A stretch of DNA of 13,813 nt from an uncultured Planctomycetales bacterium (GCA_937997355.1 CALKTZ010001055.1:1-13813); one strand, 5' to 3'. Shown: positions 1 to 6,785, counted from the first letter of the stretch. Notes: generated from the sequence alone by a model not told the origin. A program made the numbers and translations.

Positions 1-662
1 CCCGCTTGATGTTCCTGAACTATCCGAACACCCCGACCGGCGGCACCGTCGATCTTCCCTTTCTTCAGAAGGTGGTCGACCTCGCCGGCACCCACGGCTT
101 CGTGGCCGCGCAGGATGCCGCCTACAACGAGATGTACTTCGACAAGCCCGCGCCGAGCATCCTGGAAATCCCGGGGGCGAAGGACGTGGCGATCGAGTTC
201 CATAGCCTCTCGAAAACTTTCAACATGACGGGCTGGCGCGTCGGCTTCGCGATCGGCGGCAAGTCGCTGATCGCGGCTCTCGGGCAGGTCAAGGCGAACG
301 TCGACTCGGGGATCTTCACCGCGATCCAGTTCGCCGGCAAGACGGCCCTCGACCAGTACGACACGATCACCCCGCCGATCCGCGCCCTCTACCGGGAACG
401 CCGCGACGCGTTCGTCGGCGGGATGCGGAAGCTGGGCTGGGACGTCCCGACCGCCGACGCCACCTTCTACGTCTGGATGCCCTGCCCCAAGGGCTACACC
501 TCGGCCGAGCTTTGCACCAAGCTGCTGGAAGAGGCCAACGTGGTCACCACGCCGGGCATCGGCTTCGGCCGCACCACCGACGGCTACATCCGCGCGGCCC
601 TGACCGTCGAAACCCCTAGGCTGCTCGAAGCGGTCGACCGCATCGGCAAGCTCAAGCTCTGA
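1..662 (+). CDS. dapL: LL-diaminopimelate aminotransferase, C-terminal part (5' end outside window)
   Basis: PLP-dependent class I/II aminotransferase. By family knowledge DapL converts tetrahydrodipicolinate plus glutamate directly to LL-2,6-diaminopimelate in the cytoplasm, supplying lysine and peptidoglycan precursors. The frame is already open at the left edge; 219 residues are visible of a family length near 400, so roughly the first 180-190 are missing. Visible motifs are NYPNTPTGG near the start, the Schiff-base lysine in SLSKTFNMTGWR (lysine codon 213-215), a following RVGFAIGG stretch, the segment VKANVDSGIFTAIQ, and a C-terminal GFGRTTDGYIRAALTV that carries the substrate-carboxylate arginine typical of the fold. 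The SKTFNMTGWR and NVDSGIF wording points to DapL rather than to aspartate aminotransferase, but a related class I aminotransferase is not excluded. It ends in TGA at 660-662, immediately before the repeat region. Confidence 0.85.
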   Translation, partial: RLMFLNYPNTPTGGTVDLPFLQKVVDLAGTHGFVAAQDAAYNEMYFDKPAPSILEIPGAKDVAIEFHSLSKTFNMTGWRVGFAIGGKSLIAALGQVKANVDSGIFTAIQFAGKTALDQYDTITPPIRALYRERRDAFVGGMRKLGWDVPTADATFYVWMPCPKGYTSAELCTKLLEEANVVTTPGIGFGRTTDGYIRAALTVETPRLLEAVDRIGKLKL

Positions 663-808
663 GCCCGAAGAAATTGCTCAAGCCTGTTTCGGCGGCGGTC
701 TCCCGCCCCCGCCACAAAACGCCCCGTTTCTGTTCGGCGCGGGTCTCCCGACCCCGCCGAAAACCGCGACCGAAGGTCTCCGGAATCTTTGCATCGACCC
801 GCGAAAAA
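663..808. repeat. Degenerate GC-rich tandem repeat, probable dispersed planctomycete-type repeat
   Basis: Between the dapL stop and the recognisable folK sequence lies a stretch containing two imperfect copies of a unit of about 38-45 bases (roughly 683-720 and 721-764). Each copy has a GTTTC lead, a core close to GGTCTCCCG-CCCCGCC, and an AAAAC end. A third partial match, GGTCTCCGG, starts at 775. Read in any frame it gives low-complexity Arg/Pro-rich peptides unlike a folded protein. I have seen similar strings in spurious planctomycete peptides, which suggests a dispersed element, but copy number cannot be judged from this window. The element occupies the space where the 5' end of folK is expected. 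Confidence 0.55.
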
Positions 809-1159
809 ATGGGACAGGCACGGCCGGGGATCGTCGTGCGTTCGGCCAGCAGCTTCCACGAGACCGAGCCGGTGGGGGGGCCGCCGGGACAGGGCCCCTT
901 CCTGAACGGGGCGTCCGTCCTGGAGACGACCCTCTCTCCGAGAGAGCTGCTCCATGCACTCCAATCGATCGAGGACCGCTTCGGCCGGGTCCGGACGGTC
1001 CGCTGGGGGGAACGGACCCTCGACCTGGATCTGATCCTCTTCGGCGACGTCATCCTCCACGAACCCGACCTGATCGTTCCGCATCCCCGGTTTGCCGAGC
1101 GGCGGTTCGTGTTGGTGCCGCTGGCGGAAATCGCCCCGGAGACGGTCGGCGATCGCTAA
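809..1159 (+). pseudogene. folK: 2-amino-4-hydroxy-6-hydroxymethyldihydropteridine pyrophosphokinase (HPPK), 5'-truncated
   Basis: HPPK transfers pyrophosphate from ATP to 6-hydroxymethyl-7,8-dihydropterin in folate synthesis. The remnant has the pterin-side segment SSFHETEPVGG, GPFLNGA, the ERFGRVRTVRWGERTLDLDL-like region with the two magnesium-binding aspartates of the DLD motif, and the closing HPRFAERRFVLVPLAEIAPE. What is absent is the family's N-terminus: the first beta strand with its ALGSNLGD-type motif and the following helix, about 30-40 residues. The in-frame ATG at 809 gives 116 residues against a usual ~160. The frame stays open upstream to a TTG at 674, but that part is repeat-derived. 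No Shine-Dalgarno sequence precedes 809. Because the dapL stop is only about 20 bases before the repeat, the missing 5' end is not displaced upstream; it seems to have been replaced. Another folK elsewhere in the genome, or translation as a shortened enzyme, are the alternatives. Confidence 0.7.
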
Positions 1160-1166
1160 TCGCGGA

Positions 1167-1202
1167 AATCGATCGCCGTATCTCTTGTCGTGGCGGTCGA
1201 TT
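1167..1202 (+). terminator. Stem-loop just after folK, possible terminator or RNA processing site
   Basis: AATCGATCGCC (1167-1177) pairs with GGCGGTCGATT (1192-1202): eleven pairs, ten Watson-Crick and one G-U, around a 14-base loop. It starts eight bases after the folK stop codon, where a terminator would be expected. There is no downstream U-run, so classical intrinsic termination is uncertain. Confidence 0.4.
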
Positions 1203-1252
1203 GGGATCTATGATTCCTTCTCCTGCATCGTAAGAAGGAAGACAGGATCACT

Positions 1253-1269
1253 GGGAGGGCAAGGCTCCC
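1253..1269 (+). promoter_or_regulatory. Small hairpin in the smpB leader
   Basis: GGGAG (1253-1257) can pair with CTCCC (1265-1269) around a seven-base loop, ending 17 bases before the smpB ATG. The 5' arm is the only purine-rich Shine-Dalgarno-like sequence in the leader, yet it lies too far from the start codon for normal use. A role in translation control is speculative. Confidence 0.2.
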
Positions 1270-1286
1270 GACGAGCCGATCGAACG

Positions 1287-1790
1287 ATGGCGAAGAAGGA
1301 TTCCGGCAAGAAGTCGGCGAGCAAGAAGGATGAGGGCGACGGAATCAAGATCGTCGCGCGGAACCGTCGCGCCCGCCACGATTACGACCTCCTGGAGAAG
1401 GTCGAGGCGGGGATCGTCCTCACGGGGACCGAGGTGAAGAGCCTCCGCAATGGCAAGGCGAACCTGGAAGACGCCTACGCCGAGGTGGACCGCTCCGGCG
1501 AGGTCTGGCTCCTGGGGTGCGATATCCCCGAATACCTCCAGGCCAATCGCATGAACCACGTCCCGAAGCGACCCCGCAAGCTGCTCTTGCATCGCAAGGA
1601 GATTGCCAAGCTCGGCATGAAGTCGGGAGAGCGGGGGCTAACCCTGGTCCCTCTCTCGATTTACTTCAAGAAAGGGATGGCGAAAGTCGAAATCTCCATT
1701 GCCAAGGGACGCAAGACCTACGACAAGCGAGAAGCCTTGAAGAAACAGGACGCCAAGCGAGACATCGACCGGGCGCTGCGTCGAGGGTGA
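1287..1790 (+). CDS. smpB: SsrA-binding protein SmpB
   Basis: SmpB binds the tRNA-like domain of tmRNA and brings it to stalled ribosomes for trans-translation, which rescues the ribosome and tags the incomplete peptide. The 167-residue product has the standard SmpB signatures: a DYDLLEKVEAGIVLTGTEVK segment with SLRNGKANLEDAY after it, the KLLLHRKEIAKL region, GLTLVPLSIYFKKG, and a basic tail beginning KGRKTYDKREALKKQDAKR that inserts into the decoding centre. The N-terminus has about 20 extra lysine/serine-rich residues (AKKDSGKKSASKKDEGDG) compared with compact SmpBs. The ATG at 1287 was chosen because upstream in-frame sequence is not SmpB-like; no good ribosome-binding site precedes it. 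The ssrA RNA gene itself is not in the window. The next gene begins 23 bases after the stop and may be co-transcribed, although its function is unrelated. Confidence 0.95.
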   Translation: MAKKDSGKKSASKKDEGDGIKIVARNRRARHDYDLLEKVEAGIVLTGTEVKSLRNGKANLEDAYAEVDRSGEVWLLGCDIPEYLQANRMNHVPKRPRKLLLHRKEIAKLGMKSGERGLTLVPLSIYFKKGMAKVEISIAKGRKTYDKREALKKQDAKRDIDRALRRG

Positions 1791-1813
1791 ATCGAATCGC
1801 GTGAGGGGCCGTG

Positions 1814-3730
1814 ATGATCGTCAAACACCTCCGCCAGATCCAGGAGCAATACGGCTACCTCCCCGTGGAGGAGTTGAAGGCCCTTTCCGCAAGGATCGGC
1901 GAGCCGCTGCATCGGCTCAATGAGGTCATCACCTTCTTCGCGCCGTTCCGACAAACTCCCCCTCCCCCCGTCGAGGTGAAGGTCTGCCGGGACATGGTCT
2001 GCCACCTGCGCGGGGCTCCCGCGTGCTTCGAGACCCTGGAAGGGGTGGCCAGGGAATTCGGCGTCGCGGTGCCGCAGGATGCCTCCCTCCCCGAAGGCCA
2101 GGGGGAGTCGAGTAACCCGGGAGTCGGCTCCGATTCGATCGCGAATCGGCGGAAGCCGCGGGTCCATGTGGAGTGGGTCTCCTGCCTGGGACGTTGCGAC
2201 CAGGCACCGGCCGCGCTGATCGAGCTGCACAATCCGGGGGAGCCCGATCAGTATCGGGTGCTGGGAACCCCGGCGGTTGCCGACTATTCGAGCCGCTTGC
2301 GAGATGTCGCCGGGGCACATCTGATCGGCGACTCCCCCTCGCCCGATCCCCTCGATCACGCCCCGCTCGAATCGCAGATCGATCCGTACCGCGCCTCTTG
2401 TGCCGATCGATTTCCCCCGTATGAGGCGGTTCGCCGATTCGCCGCCGACCTGAAGAACGCCAACGATGAGGCCGGGCGGAGGAGCGCGGGGGATGGCCTG
2501 ATCAAGACCCTGAGTGTCTCCACCTTGCGAGGGATGGGGGGGGCGGGGGTCGCGGTCTCCCGGAAATGGGGTGATGTTCGCGAGACCCCCGGCGACGAGA
2601 AGTATATCGTCTGCAACGCCGACGAGAGCGAGCCGACCACGTTCAAGGATCGGGAAATCCTGCTCCGCGCCCCCCATCTCGTGATCGAGGGGATGGTGCT
2701 GGCCGCGCTCCTGACAGGTGCCCATCAGGGCTACGTTTACATCAGGCACGAATATCACGACCAGATCCATGCCGTGGAGGCGGAGATCGCCCGCGCCCGG
2801 GCGATCGGGGTCCTCGGGCCGAACGTCCTCGGCACCCGGCATTCCTTCGAGCTGGAAGTGTTCGAGAGTCCGGGCGGATACGTCTGCGGTGAGCAATCGG
2901 CGCTGATCGAGGCGATTGAACAGCGCCGGGCCGAGCCCCGGAACAAGCCGCCGCAACTGGAGACCAACGGCCTTTACGACAAGCCCACGATCGTCAACAA
3001 CGTCGAGTCGTTCGCCTGGGCCCCGGTGATCCTGCTGCGGGGGGGAGAGTGGTACGCCGATCAGGGGACCGACGGCGCGAAGGGACTTCGCCTCTTCTCC
3101 ATCTGCGGCGATGTGGAGCGACCGGGGGTTTATGAAGTTTCCATCGGCGCGCCGCTGCGGTCCCTGATCGCCCAGGCGGGGGGGATCGCCGGCGGTCGTG
3201 CATTGAAGGCGTTCGCCCCGTCCGGTCCTTCGGGGGGGCTGATCCCGGCCGAGGTAGGGCGACAGGATGTCCCCGAGGAATCGCGGAGGAACCTCCCCGC
3301 GGACGGTTCTCCGATCAGCGTCCTCGATCTCTCCCTGGATCTCGACCGGTTCCGGACCCTGGGGCTGATGCTGGGGGCCGGCATGATGGTGGTCGCCGAG
3401 CCGAATGAGGGAGATCCCGGGGCCGTCGGCCCGGTTTCGCTGGCCCTGAACGCCACCCGCTTCTTCCGGAACGAGTCGTGCGGCAAGTGCGTCCCCTGCC
3501 GGATCGGGTCGCAGAAATTGGTCCAGATCGGCGAGGCGATCGAGCGGGCGCGAATGGCGGGCGACGAGCAGGCCCTCGCGCGCCAGCGAGGGATGGTGGT
3601 GGAACTCCGGCGGGCGATGGAGCTCACATCGATCTGCGGCCTGGGGGTCGTCGCGGCCTATCCCCTCGCGACGCTCTTCCAGTCGTTCTGGAAAGACCTC
3701 GGATTGCAACGGCCGATCGCCGATGCGTAA
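1814..3730 (+). CDS. NuoE-NuoF fusion: NADH-oxidising flavin/iron-sulfur subunit
   Basis: A 638-residue fusion of the 24-kDa and 51-kDa subunits of complex I-type NADH dehydrogenases, also resembling HoxF/HydB diaphorase subunits. Family role: NADH passes two electrons to FMN, then single electrons to iron-sulfur clusters. The N-terminal thioredoxin-like [2Fe-2S] domain (about 1-150) has Cys58, Cys63, Cys124 and Cys128 in the NuoE spacing C-x4-C and C-x3-C. The NuoF part follows: glycine-rich FMN/NADH loop GMGGAGVAVSRKW from residue 240, CNADESEPTTFKDRE from 267, GYVCGEQSALIEAIE, an SLBB segment around ICGDVERPGVYEV, and the [4Fe-4S] ligands Cys556, Cys559, Cys562 (ESCGKCVPCRIG) and Cys608 (SICGLG). 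All expected cofactor residues are present. ATG 1814 is preferred over GTG 1811 because GAGG at 1803-1806 lies seven bases before it. The partner gene follows after 70 bases. No quinone-reducing or membrane subunits are nearby, so full complex I membership is unlikely. Confidence 0.9.
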   Translation: MIVKHLRQIQEQYGYLPVEELKALSARIGEPLHRLNEVITFFAPFRQTPPPPVEVKVCRDMVCHLRGAPACFETLEGVAREFGVAVPQDASLPEGQGESSNPGVGSDSIANRRKPRVHVEWVSCLGRCDQAPAALIELHNPGEPDQYRVLGTPAVADYSSRLRDVAGAHLIGDSPSPDPLDHAPLESQIDPYRASCADRFPPYEAVRRFAADLKNANDEAGRRSAGDGLIKTLSVSTLRGMGGAGVAVSRKWGDVRETPGDEKYIVCNADESEPTTFKDREILLRAPHLVIEGMVLAALLTGAHQGYVYIRHEYHDQIHAVEAEIARARAIGVLGPNVLGTRHSFELEVFESPGGYVCGEQSALIEAIEQRRAEPRNKPPQLETNGLYDKPTIVNNVESFAWAPVILLRGGEWYADQGTDGAKGLRLFSICGDVERPGVYEVSIGAPLRSLIAQAGGIAGGRALKAFAPSGPSGGLIPAEVGRQDVPEESRRNLPADGSPISVLDLSLDLDRFRTLGLMLGAGMMVVAEPNEGDPGAVGPVSLALNATRFFRNESCGKCVPCRIGSQKLVQIGEAIERARMAGDEQALARQRGMVVELRRAMELTSICGLGVVAAYPLATLFQSFWKDLGLQRPIADA

Positions 3731-3788
3731 CTCCTGAAACGGTGCAACTTCGAAGACCCCGGCGAAACCAGCCCAGGGACATAACGGC

Positions 3789-3792
3789 GGAG
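3789..3792 (+). promoter_or_regulatory. Ribosome-binding site of the cyclic-nucleotide iron-sulfur gene
   Basis: GGAG at 3789-3792, eight bases before ATG 3801. It supports this start over later in-frame codons and so includes the acidic N-terminal leader in the protein. Confidence 0.5.
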
Positions 3793-3800
3793 CGTGGCGC

Positions 3801-6785
3801 ATGAGCACCGAACTCGAAGACTTCGAATACGGGGAAGACGACGACTTCTCGCTCTTCGAACCGACCGGCCCTCAGACCTGGGAAGATGAGGAAGGACTCT
3901 TCGTCCGCGACTACGAAGGCCGGCTGCTGAAGCTCGATCCGGTCACGGCCGAGGACCTCAATCGCCTCGTGACGATCACCATCGACGGCCATGTGTTCCA
4001 GGTCAAGAAGGCCGTCCCGGCGACCGACGAGCTGGGCGTCCCTCGCAAGAATGAAGACGGCGAGGATATCGTCCGCGCGACCACCATCCACGATGCCGCC
4101 AACCAGCTCTATGAGCGACTGAAAGAACAGCGGCAGCACGCGAGCTTCGATAACTCCGATTTCGGAGAATCTGAGCGGACATCGAGCGGCACTCAATCGA
4201 TGTTCGAGATGCTGATCCCGCGCTTCGACAAGTCGAAGCCGGAGGTCCCCGCGCAGAAGTCGGGGAGCGGGGTCCAGTCGATGTTCGAGATGCTGATCCC
4301 GCGCTTCGATCGGTCGAAATCGGAGGTCCCCGCGGAGAAGGCAGCGAGCGGTTCTCAGTCGATGCTGGACATGCTGATCCCGCGCTTCGACAAGCCGAAG
4401 CCGGAACCCACCCCCGAACCCAGGGCCTGGAACTGGGCCGACGGCAATCCGATCCCGATCCTCTGCCACAAGGAATACATGGACCCGGTCGCGGTCTGCC
4501 GGGTCTGCGTCGTCCAGGTCTCCAAGATCAAGGACGGCAAGCCGAGGGTCGAGCGCAAGCTCCTGCCGGCGTGCCAGCACCGCGTCGAGGATGGGATGGT
4601 CGTCGACACGATCGAATCCCCCAACCTGAAGGCGAAGGCGAGGATTCGCGGCGCGGTCGACACGATCGTCGAGCTGCTGATGAGCGATCATCCCACCCCC
4701 TGCATCAAGGAGCAGCGCAATCCGGGCGATTGCGAGCTGGAAGGGCTCGCCCGACGCTTCGACATCAAGTCGCCGAAGTTCGCGGGGCGGCCCGTCGAGC
4801 TGCCGCACGATGATTCCTCGCTGGTCATCGGCTTCGATCCGAATGCCTGCATCCTCTGCGATCGCTGCGTCCGGGGCTGCGACACGATCAAGGAGAACCA
4901 CGTCATCGGCCGGACGGGCAAGGGCTACACGGCGCAGATCGGCTTCGACCTCGGCGAGCCGATGGGGAAGTCGTCGTGCGTGGCCTGCGGCGAGTGCGTC
5001 GACTCCTGCCCGACCGGCGCGCTCACGACCCTCCAGGTCCAGTTCTCGGGGGTCGGTGGGGCCGCGGCGGCTGCCCCGTCGTCGGCCTTCGGATTCGGCA
5101 AGATTCTGAACTGGCTCTCTCCCGAGAGTCAAACCGCGACCCAGCGACAGCTCGCATTCACGGGGGAATCGGTGACCGTCGAGGAGTTGATCAACCACCC
5201 CGAGCCGAAGATCCGCCAGGCGTTTCGCGGCATCTCCCGCGAGTTCCTCCGGAAGAACATCCAGGCGGTGGTCCGCCGTCGATTTCCGAAGAACGCGCCG
5301 ATCTGCAAGCAAGGAGAATATGGCAAGACCGCGTTCATGATCGAATCCGGGCGGGTGCAGGTTCGGCTCGAAACCGAGATGAGCCACGTCACCAATCGAG
5401 AACGAGGGGGGCTCTTCGGCCCGACCGGGCGGTTTGACAATTCCCTGGAATCGCGCGAGGACAACCCCCGAGGTCGGGCCGACGGCAACGGCGGGGCCGA
5501 GAACATGCGCGAGGTGATCCCCATCGACGCGCCGGTCTCCCTGCCGTACGGCAACACCCTCGCCACGCTGGAGCCGGGAGACCTCTTCGGCGAAATGAGC
5601 TGCATGAATCATTATCCGAGGTCGGCGACCGCCCTCGCCGCCGAGGACGGGACCGAAGTGCTGGAGATGCTGCGCAACGTCCTGTACATCATGCAGCGCA
5701 ACTCGGCCTTCCGGCACGACCTGGAGAGCGACTACCGCAAGCGAGCGGTCGAGAACCTGATCCGGACCAACCAGTATTTCTCGCCGCTGAGGCAGAGCCC
5801 CAGGTTCGAGAGCTTCGTCGATCGGCTGGTGGAGCGATCGGAATTGAGGCAATGCGAGCCGGGCGAAGTGATCATCCGCCAGGGGACCCCCCCGCGCGAC
5901 GGCTTCTACATCGTCCGGACCGGCTTCGTCAAGGTGACGCAGTCGCAGCCGGGAGGGGAAATCGTCCTGACCTATCGAGGCCCCCAGGAATGCCTCGGGG
6001 AGATGGCCTTGCTGGCCGAGATGGACGACATGCCCGAGGTGAAGGCCCTGGGGCTGGAGGCCATCCGTTCCGCCAATTGCACGGCCCTCGACCACGTGGA
6101 GTTGGTCTGGATTCGCCGCGAGGTCTTCCGGGACATCGTCCGCACGCATCCCGAGATCCGCGATCGCCTGATCGCCGAGGCCAATCGCCGCGTCGACGCC
6201 GACCGGCAGCGGATCGGCACGCTCGAACAATCTCCCCTTGAAGCGTTCCTGGAAAACGGGCTGATGAACGCCAATCATCTGCTCGTGCTCGACCTGGAGA
6301 AATGCACGCGCTGCGACGAATGCACCAAGGCGTGCTCCGATACCCACGGCGGGGTCACCCGATTGATCCGCGACGGCCTGCGATTCGACAAGTTCCTGGT
6401 CGCCAGCTCGTGCCGCTCATGCCTCGACCCGTACTGCCTGGTCGGCTGCCCGGTCGGCTCGATCACGCGCAACCCGACGGGGGAAATCTTGATCGCCGAC
6501 TGGTGCATCGGCTGCGGCCTCTGCGCCGAGAATTGCCCGTACGGAAACATCAACATGGTCGGCGAGGAGTGCTGGATCGACGACAATCGGCTGGTGACCA
6601 TCGGCGGCCTGCCGACGAAGGATCGCAAGGTGAAGGCCAAGGTCTACAAGGCAACCACCTGCGACTTCTGCACCAGCCTGGGGCCCAACCACGAGCCGAG
6701 CTGCGTCTACGCCTGCCCCCACGATGCGGCCCATCGCTACAGCGGCAAGGAACTCCTCCAGATCGTCCAGCGCGACCCCCTGTAA
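3801..6785 (+). CDS. NuoG/HoxU-like iron-sulfur protein fused to two cyclic-nucleotide-binding domains and a four-cluster ferredoxin module
   Basis: This 994-residue protein is probably the electron-wire partner of the preceding NuoEF fusion. Order of parts: (1) acidic leader, 1-55. (2) First half of a plant-type [2Fe-2S] fold, VTITIDGHVFQV at 57-68 to DAANQLY at 98. (3) An insert with three 27-residue repeats, 132-212. (4) The rest of the [2Fe-2S] fold with Cys222, Cys233, Cys236, Cys258. (5) A NuoG-type His-Cys region with His297, Cys301, Cys311, lacking the usual middle cysteine. (6) Two [4Fe-4S] motifs, Cys350/353/356/360 and Cys393/396/399/403. (7) A cNMP domain, about 481-640, with phosphate-cassette FGEMSCMNHYPRSATA (Glu598, Arg607). 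(8) A second cNMP domain, about 669-800 (Glu734, Arg756, longer spacing). (9) A DmsB/HycB-like ferredoxin with 16 cysteines between 835 and 972, enough for four [4Fe-4S] clusters. There is no molybdopterin or hydrogenase domain, signal peptide or membrane span. Inference: NADH-fed electron transfer gated by a cyclic nucleotide; acceptor unknown. Confidence 0.85.
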   Translation: MSTELEDFEYGEDDDFSLFEPTGPQTWEDEEGLFVRDYEGRLLKLDPVTAEDLNRLVTITIDGHVFQVKKAVPATDELGVPRKNEDGEDIVRATTIHDAANQLYERLKEQRQHASFDNSDFGESERTSSGTQSMFEMLIPRFDKSKPEVPAQKSGSGVQSMFEMLIPRFDRSKSEVPAEKAASGSQSMLDMLIPRFDKPKPEPTPEPRAWNWADGNPIPILCHKEYMDPVAVCRVCVVQVSKIKDGKPRVERKLLPACQHRVEDGMVVDTIESPNLKAKARIRGAVDTIVELLMSDHPTPCIKEQRNPGDCELEGLARRFDIKSPKFAGRPVELPHDDSSLVIGFDPNACILCDRCVRGCDTIKENHVIGRTGKGYTAQIGFDLGEPMGKSSCVACGECVDSCPTGALTTLQVQFSGVGGAAAAAPSSAFGFGKILNWLSPESQTATQRQLAFTGESVTVEELINHPEPKIRQAFRGISREFLRKNIQAVVRRRFPKNAPICKQGEYGKTAFMIESGRVQVRLETEMSHVTNRERGGLFGPTGRFDNSLESREDNPRGRADGNGGAENMREVIPIDAPVSLPYGNTLATLEPGDLFGEMSCMNHYPRSATALAAEDGTEVLEMLRNVLYIMQRNSAFRHDLESDYRKRAVENLIRTNQYFSPLRQSPRFESFVDRLVERSELRQCEPGEVIIRQGTPPRDGFYIVRTGFVKVTQSQPGGEIVLTYRGPQECLGEMALLAEMDDMPEVKALGLEAIRSANCTALDHVELVWIRREVFRDIVRTHPEIRDRLIAEANRRVDADRQRIGTLEQSPLEAFLENGLMNANHLLVLDLEKCTRCDECTKACSDTHGGVTRLIRDGLRFDKFLVASSCRSCLDPYCLVGCPVGSITRNPTGEILIADWCIGCGLCAENCPYGNINMVGEECWIDDNRLVTIGGLPTKDRKVKAKVYKATTCDFCTSLGPNHEPSCVYACPHDAAHRYSGKELLQIVQRDPL
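4194..4436 (+). repeat. Three in-frame 81-base tandem repeats inside the cyclic-nucleotide iron-sulfur gene
   Basis: Units start at 4194, 4275 and 4356, exactly 81 bases (27 codons) apart. Each encodes QSM(F/L)(E/D)MLIPRFD followed by a Lys/Ser/Pro/Glu linker; the third diverges after about 17 residues into a Pro/Glu-rich stretch. Units 1 and 2 share 32 consecutive identical bases, so the duplication looks recent or is being homogenised. The hydrophobic core (MFEMLIPRF) alternates with charged flexible linkers. That pattern suits short docking peptides or amphipathic helices better than a globular domain. Frame preservation argues that the repeat functions as protein. Confidence 0.85.

Noticed and set aside
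584..1084. Overlapping minus-strand frames across the repeat and folK remnant
   Set aside because: They consist of repeat-derived Arg/Gly-rich peptide plus antisense folK sequence. No domain was seen, and the plus strand has clear HPPK motifs.
1160..1286. ssrA (tmRNA) gene next to smpB
   Set aside because: The gap is only 127 bases, shorter than a tmRNA, and no tRNA-like ends were seen.
1718..3808. Minus-strand open frame of 696 codons opposite the NuoE-NuoF fusion
   Set aside because: Same reason: it is antisense to a confidently identified gene, has low-complexity composition and no motif.
4194..4436. CRISPR-like or minisatellite array
   Set aside because: The repeats are directly adjacent with no unique spacers, keep the reading frame and encode a conserved peptide core, so they are a protein repeat.
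3624..6347. Very long minus-strand open frame (907 codons) opposite the cyclic-nucleotide iron-sulfur gene
   Set aside because: It lies wholly opposite a gene with clear domain motifs. Its peptide is Arg/Asp/Leu-rich without recognisable domains, and its internal repeats are the mirror of the 81-base repeats. This is typical of GC-rich codon bias.
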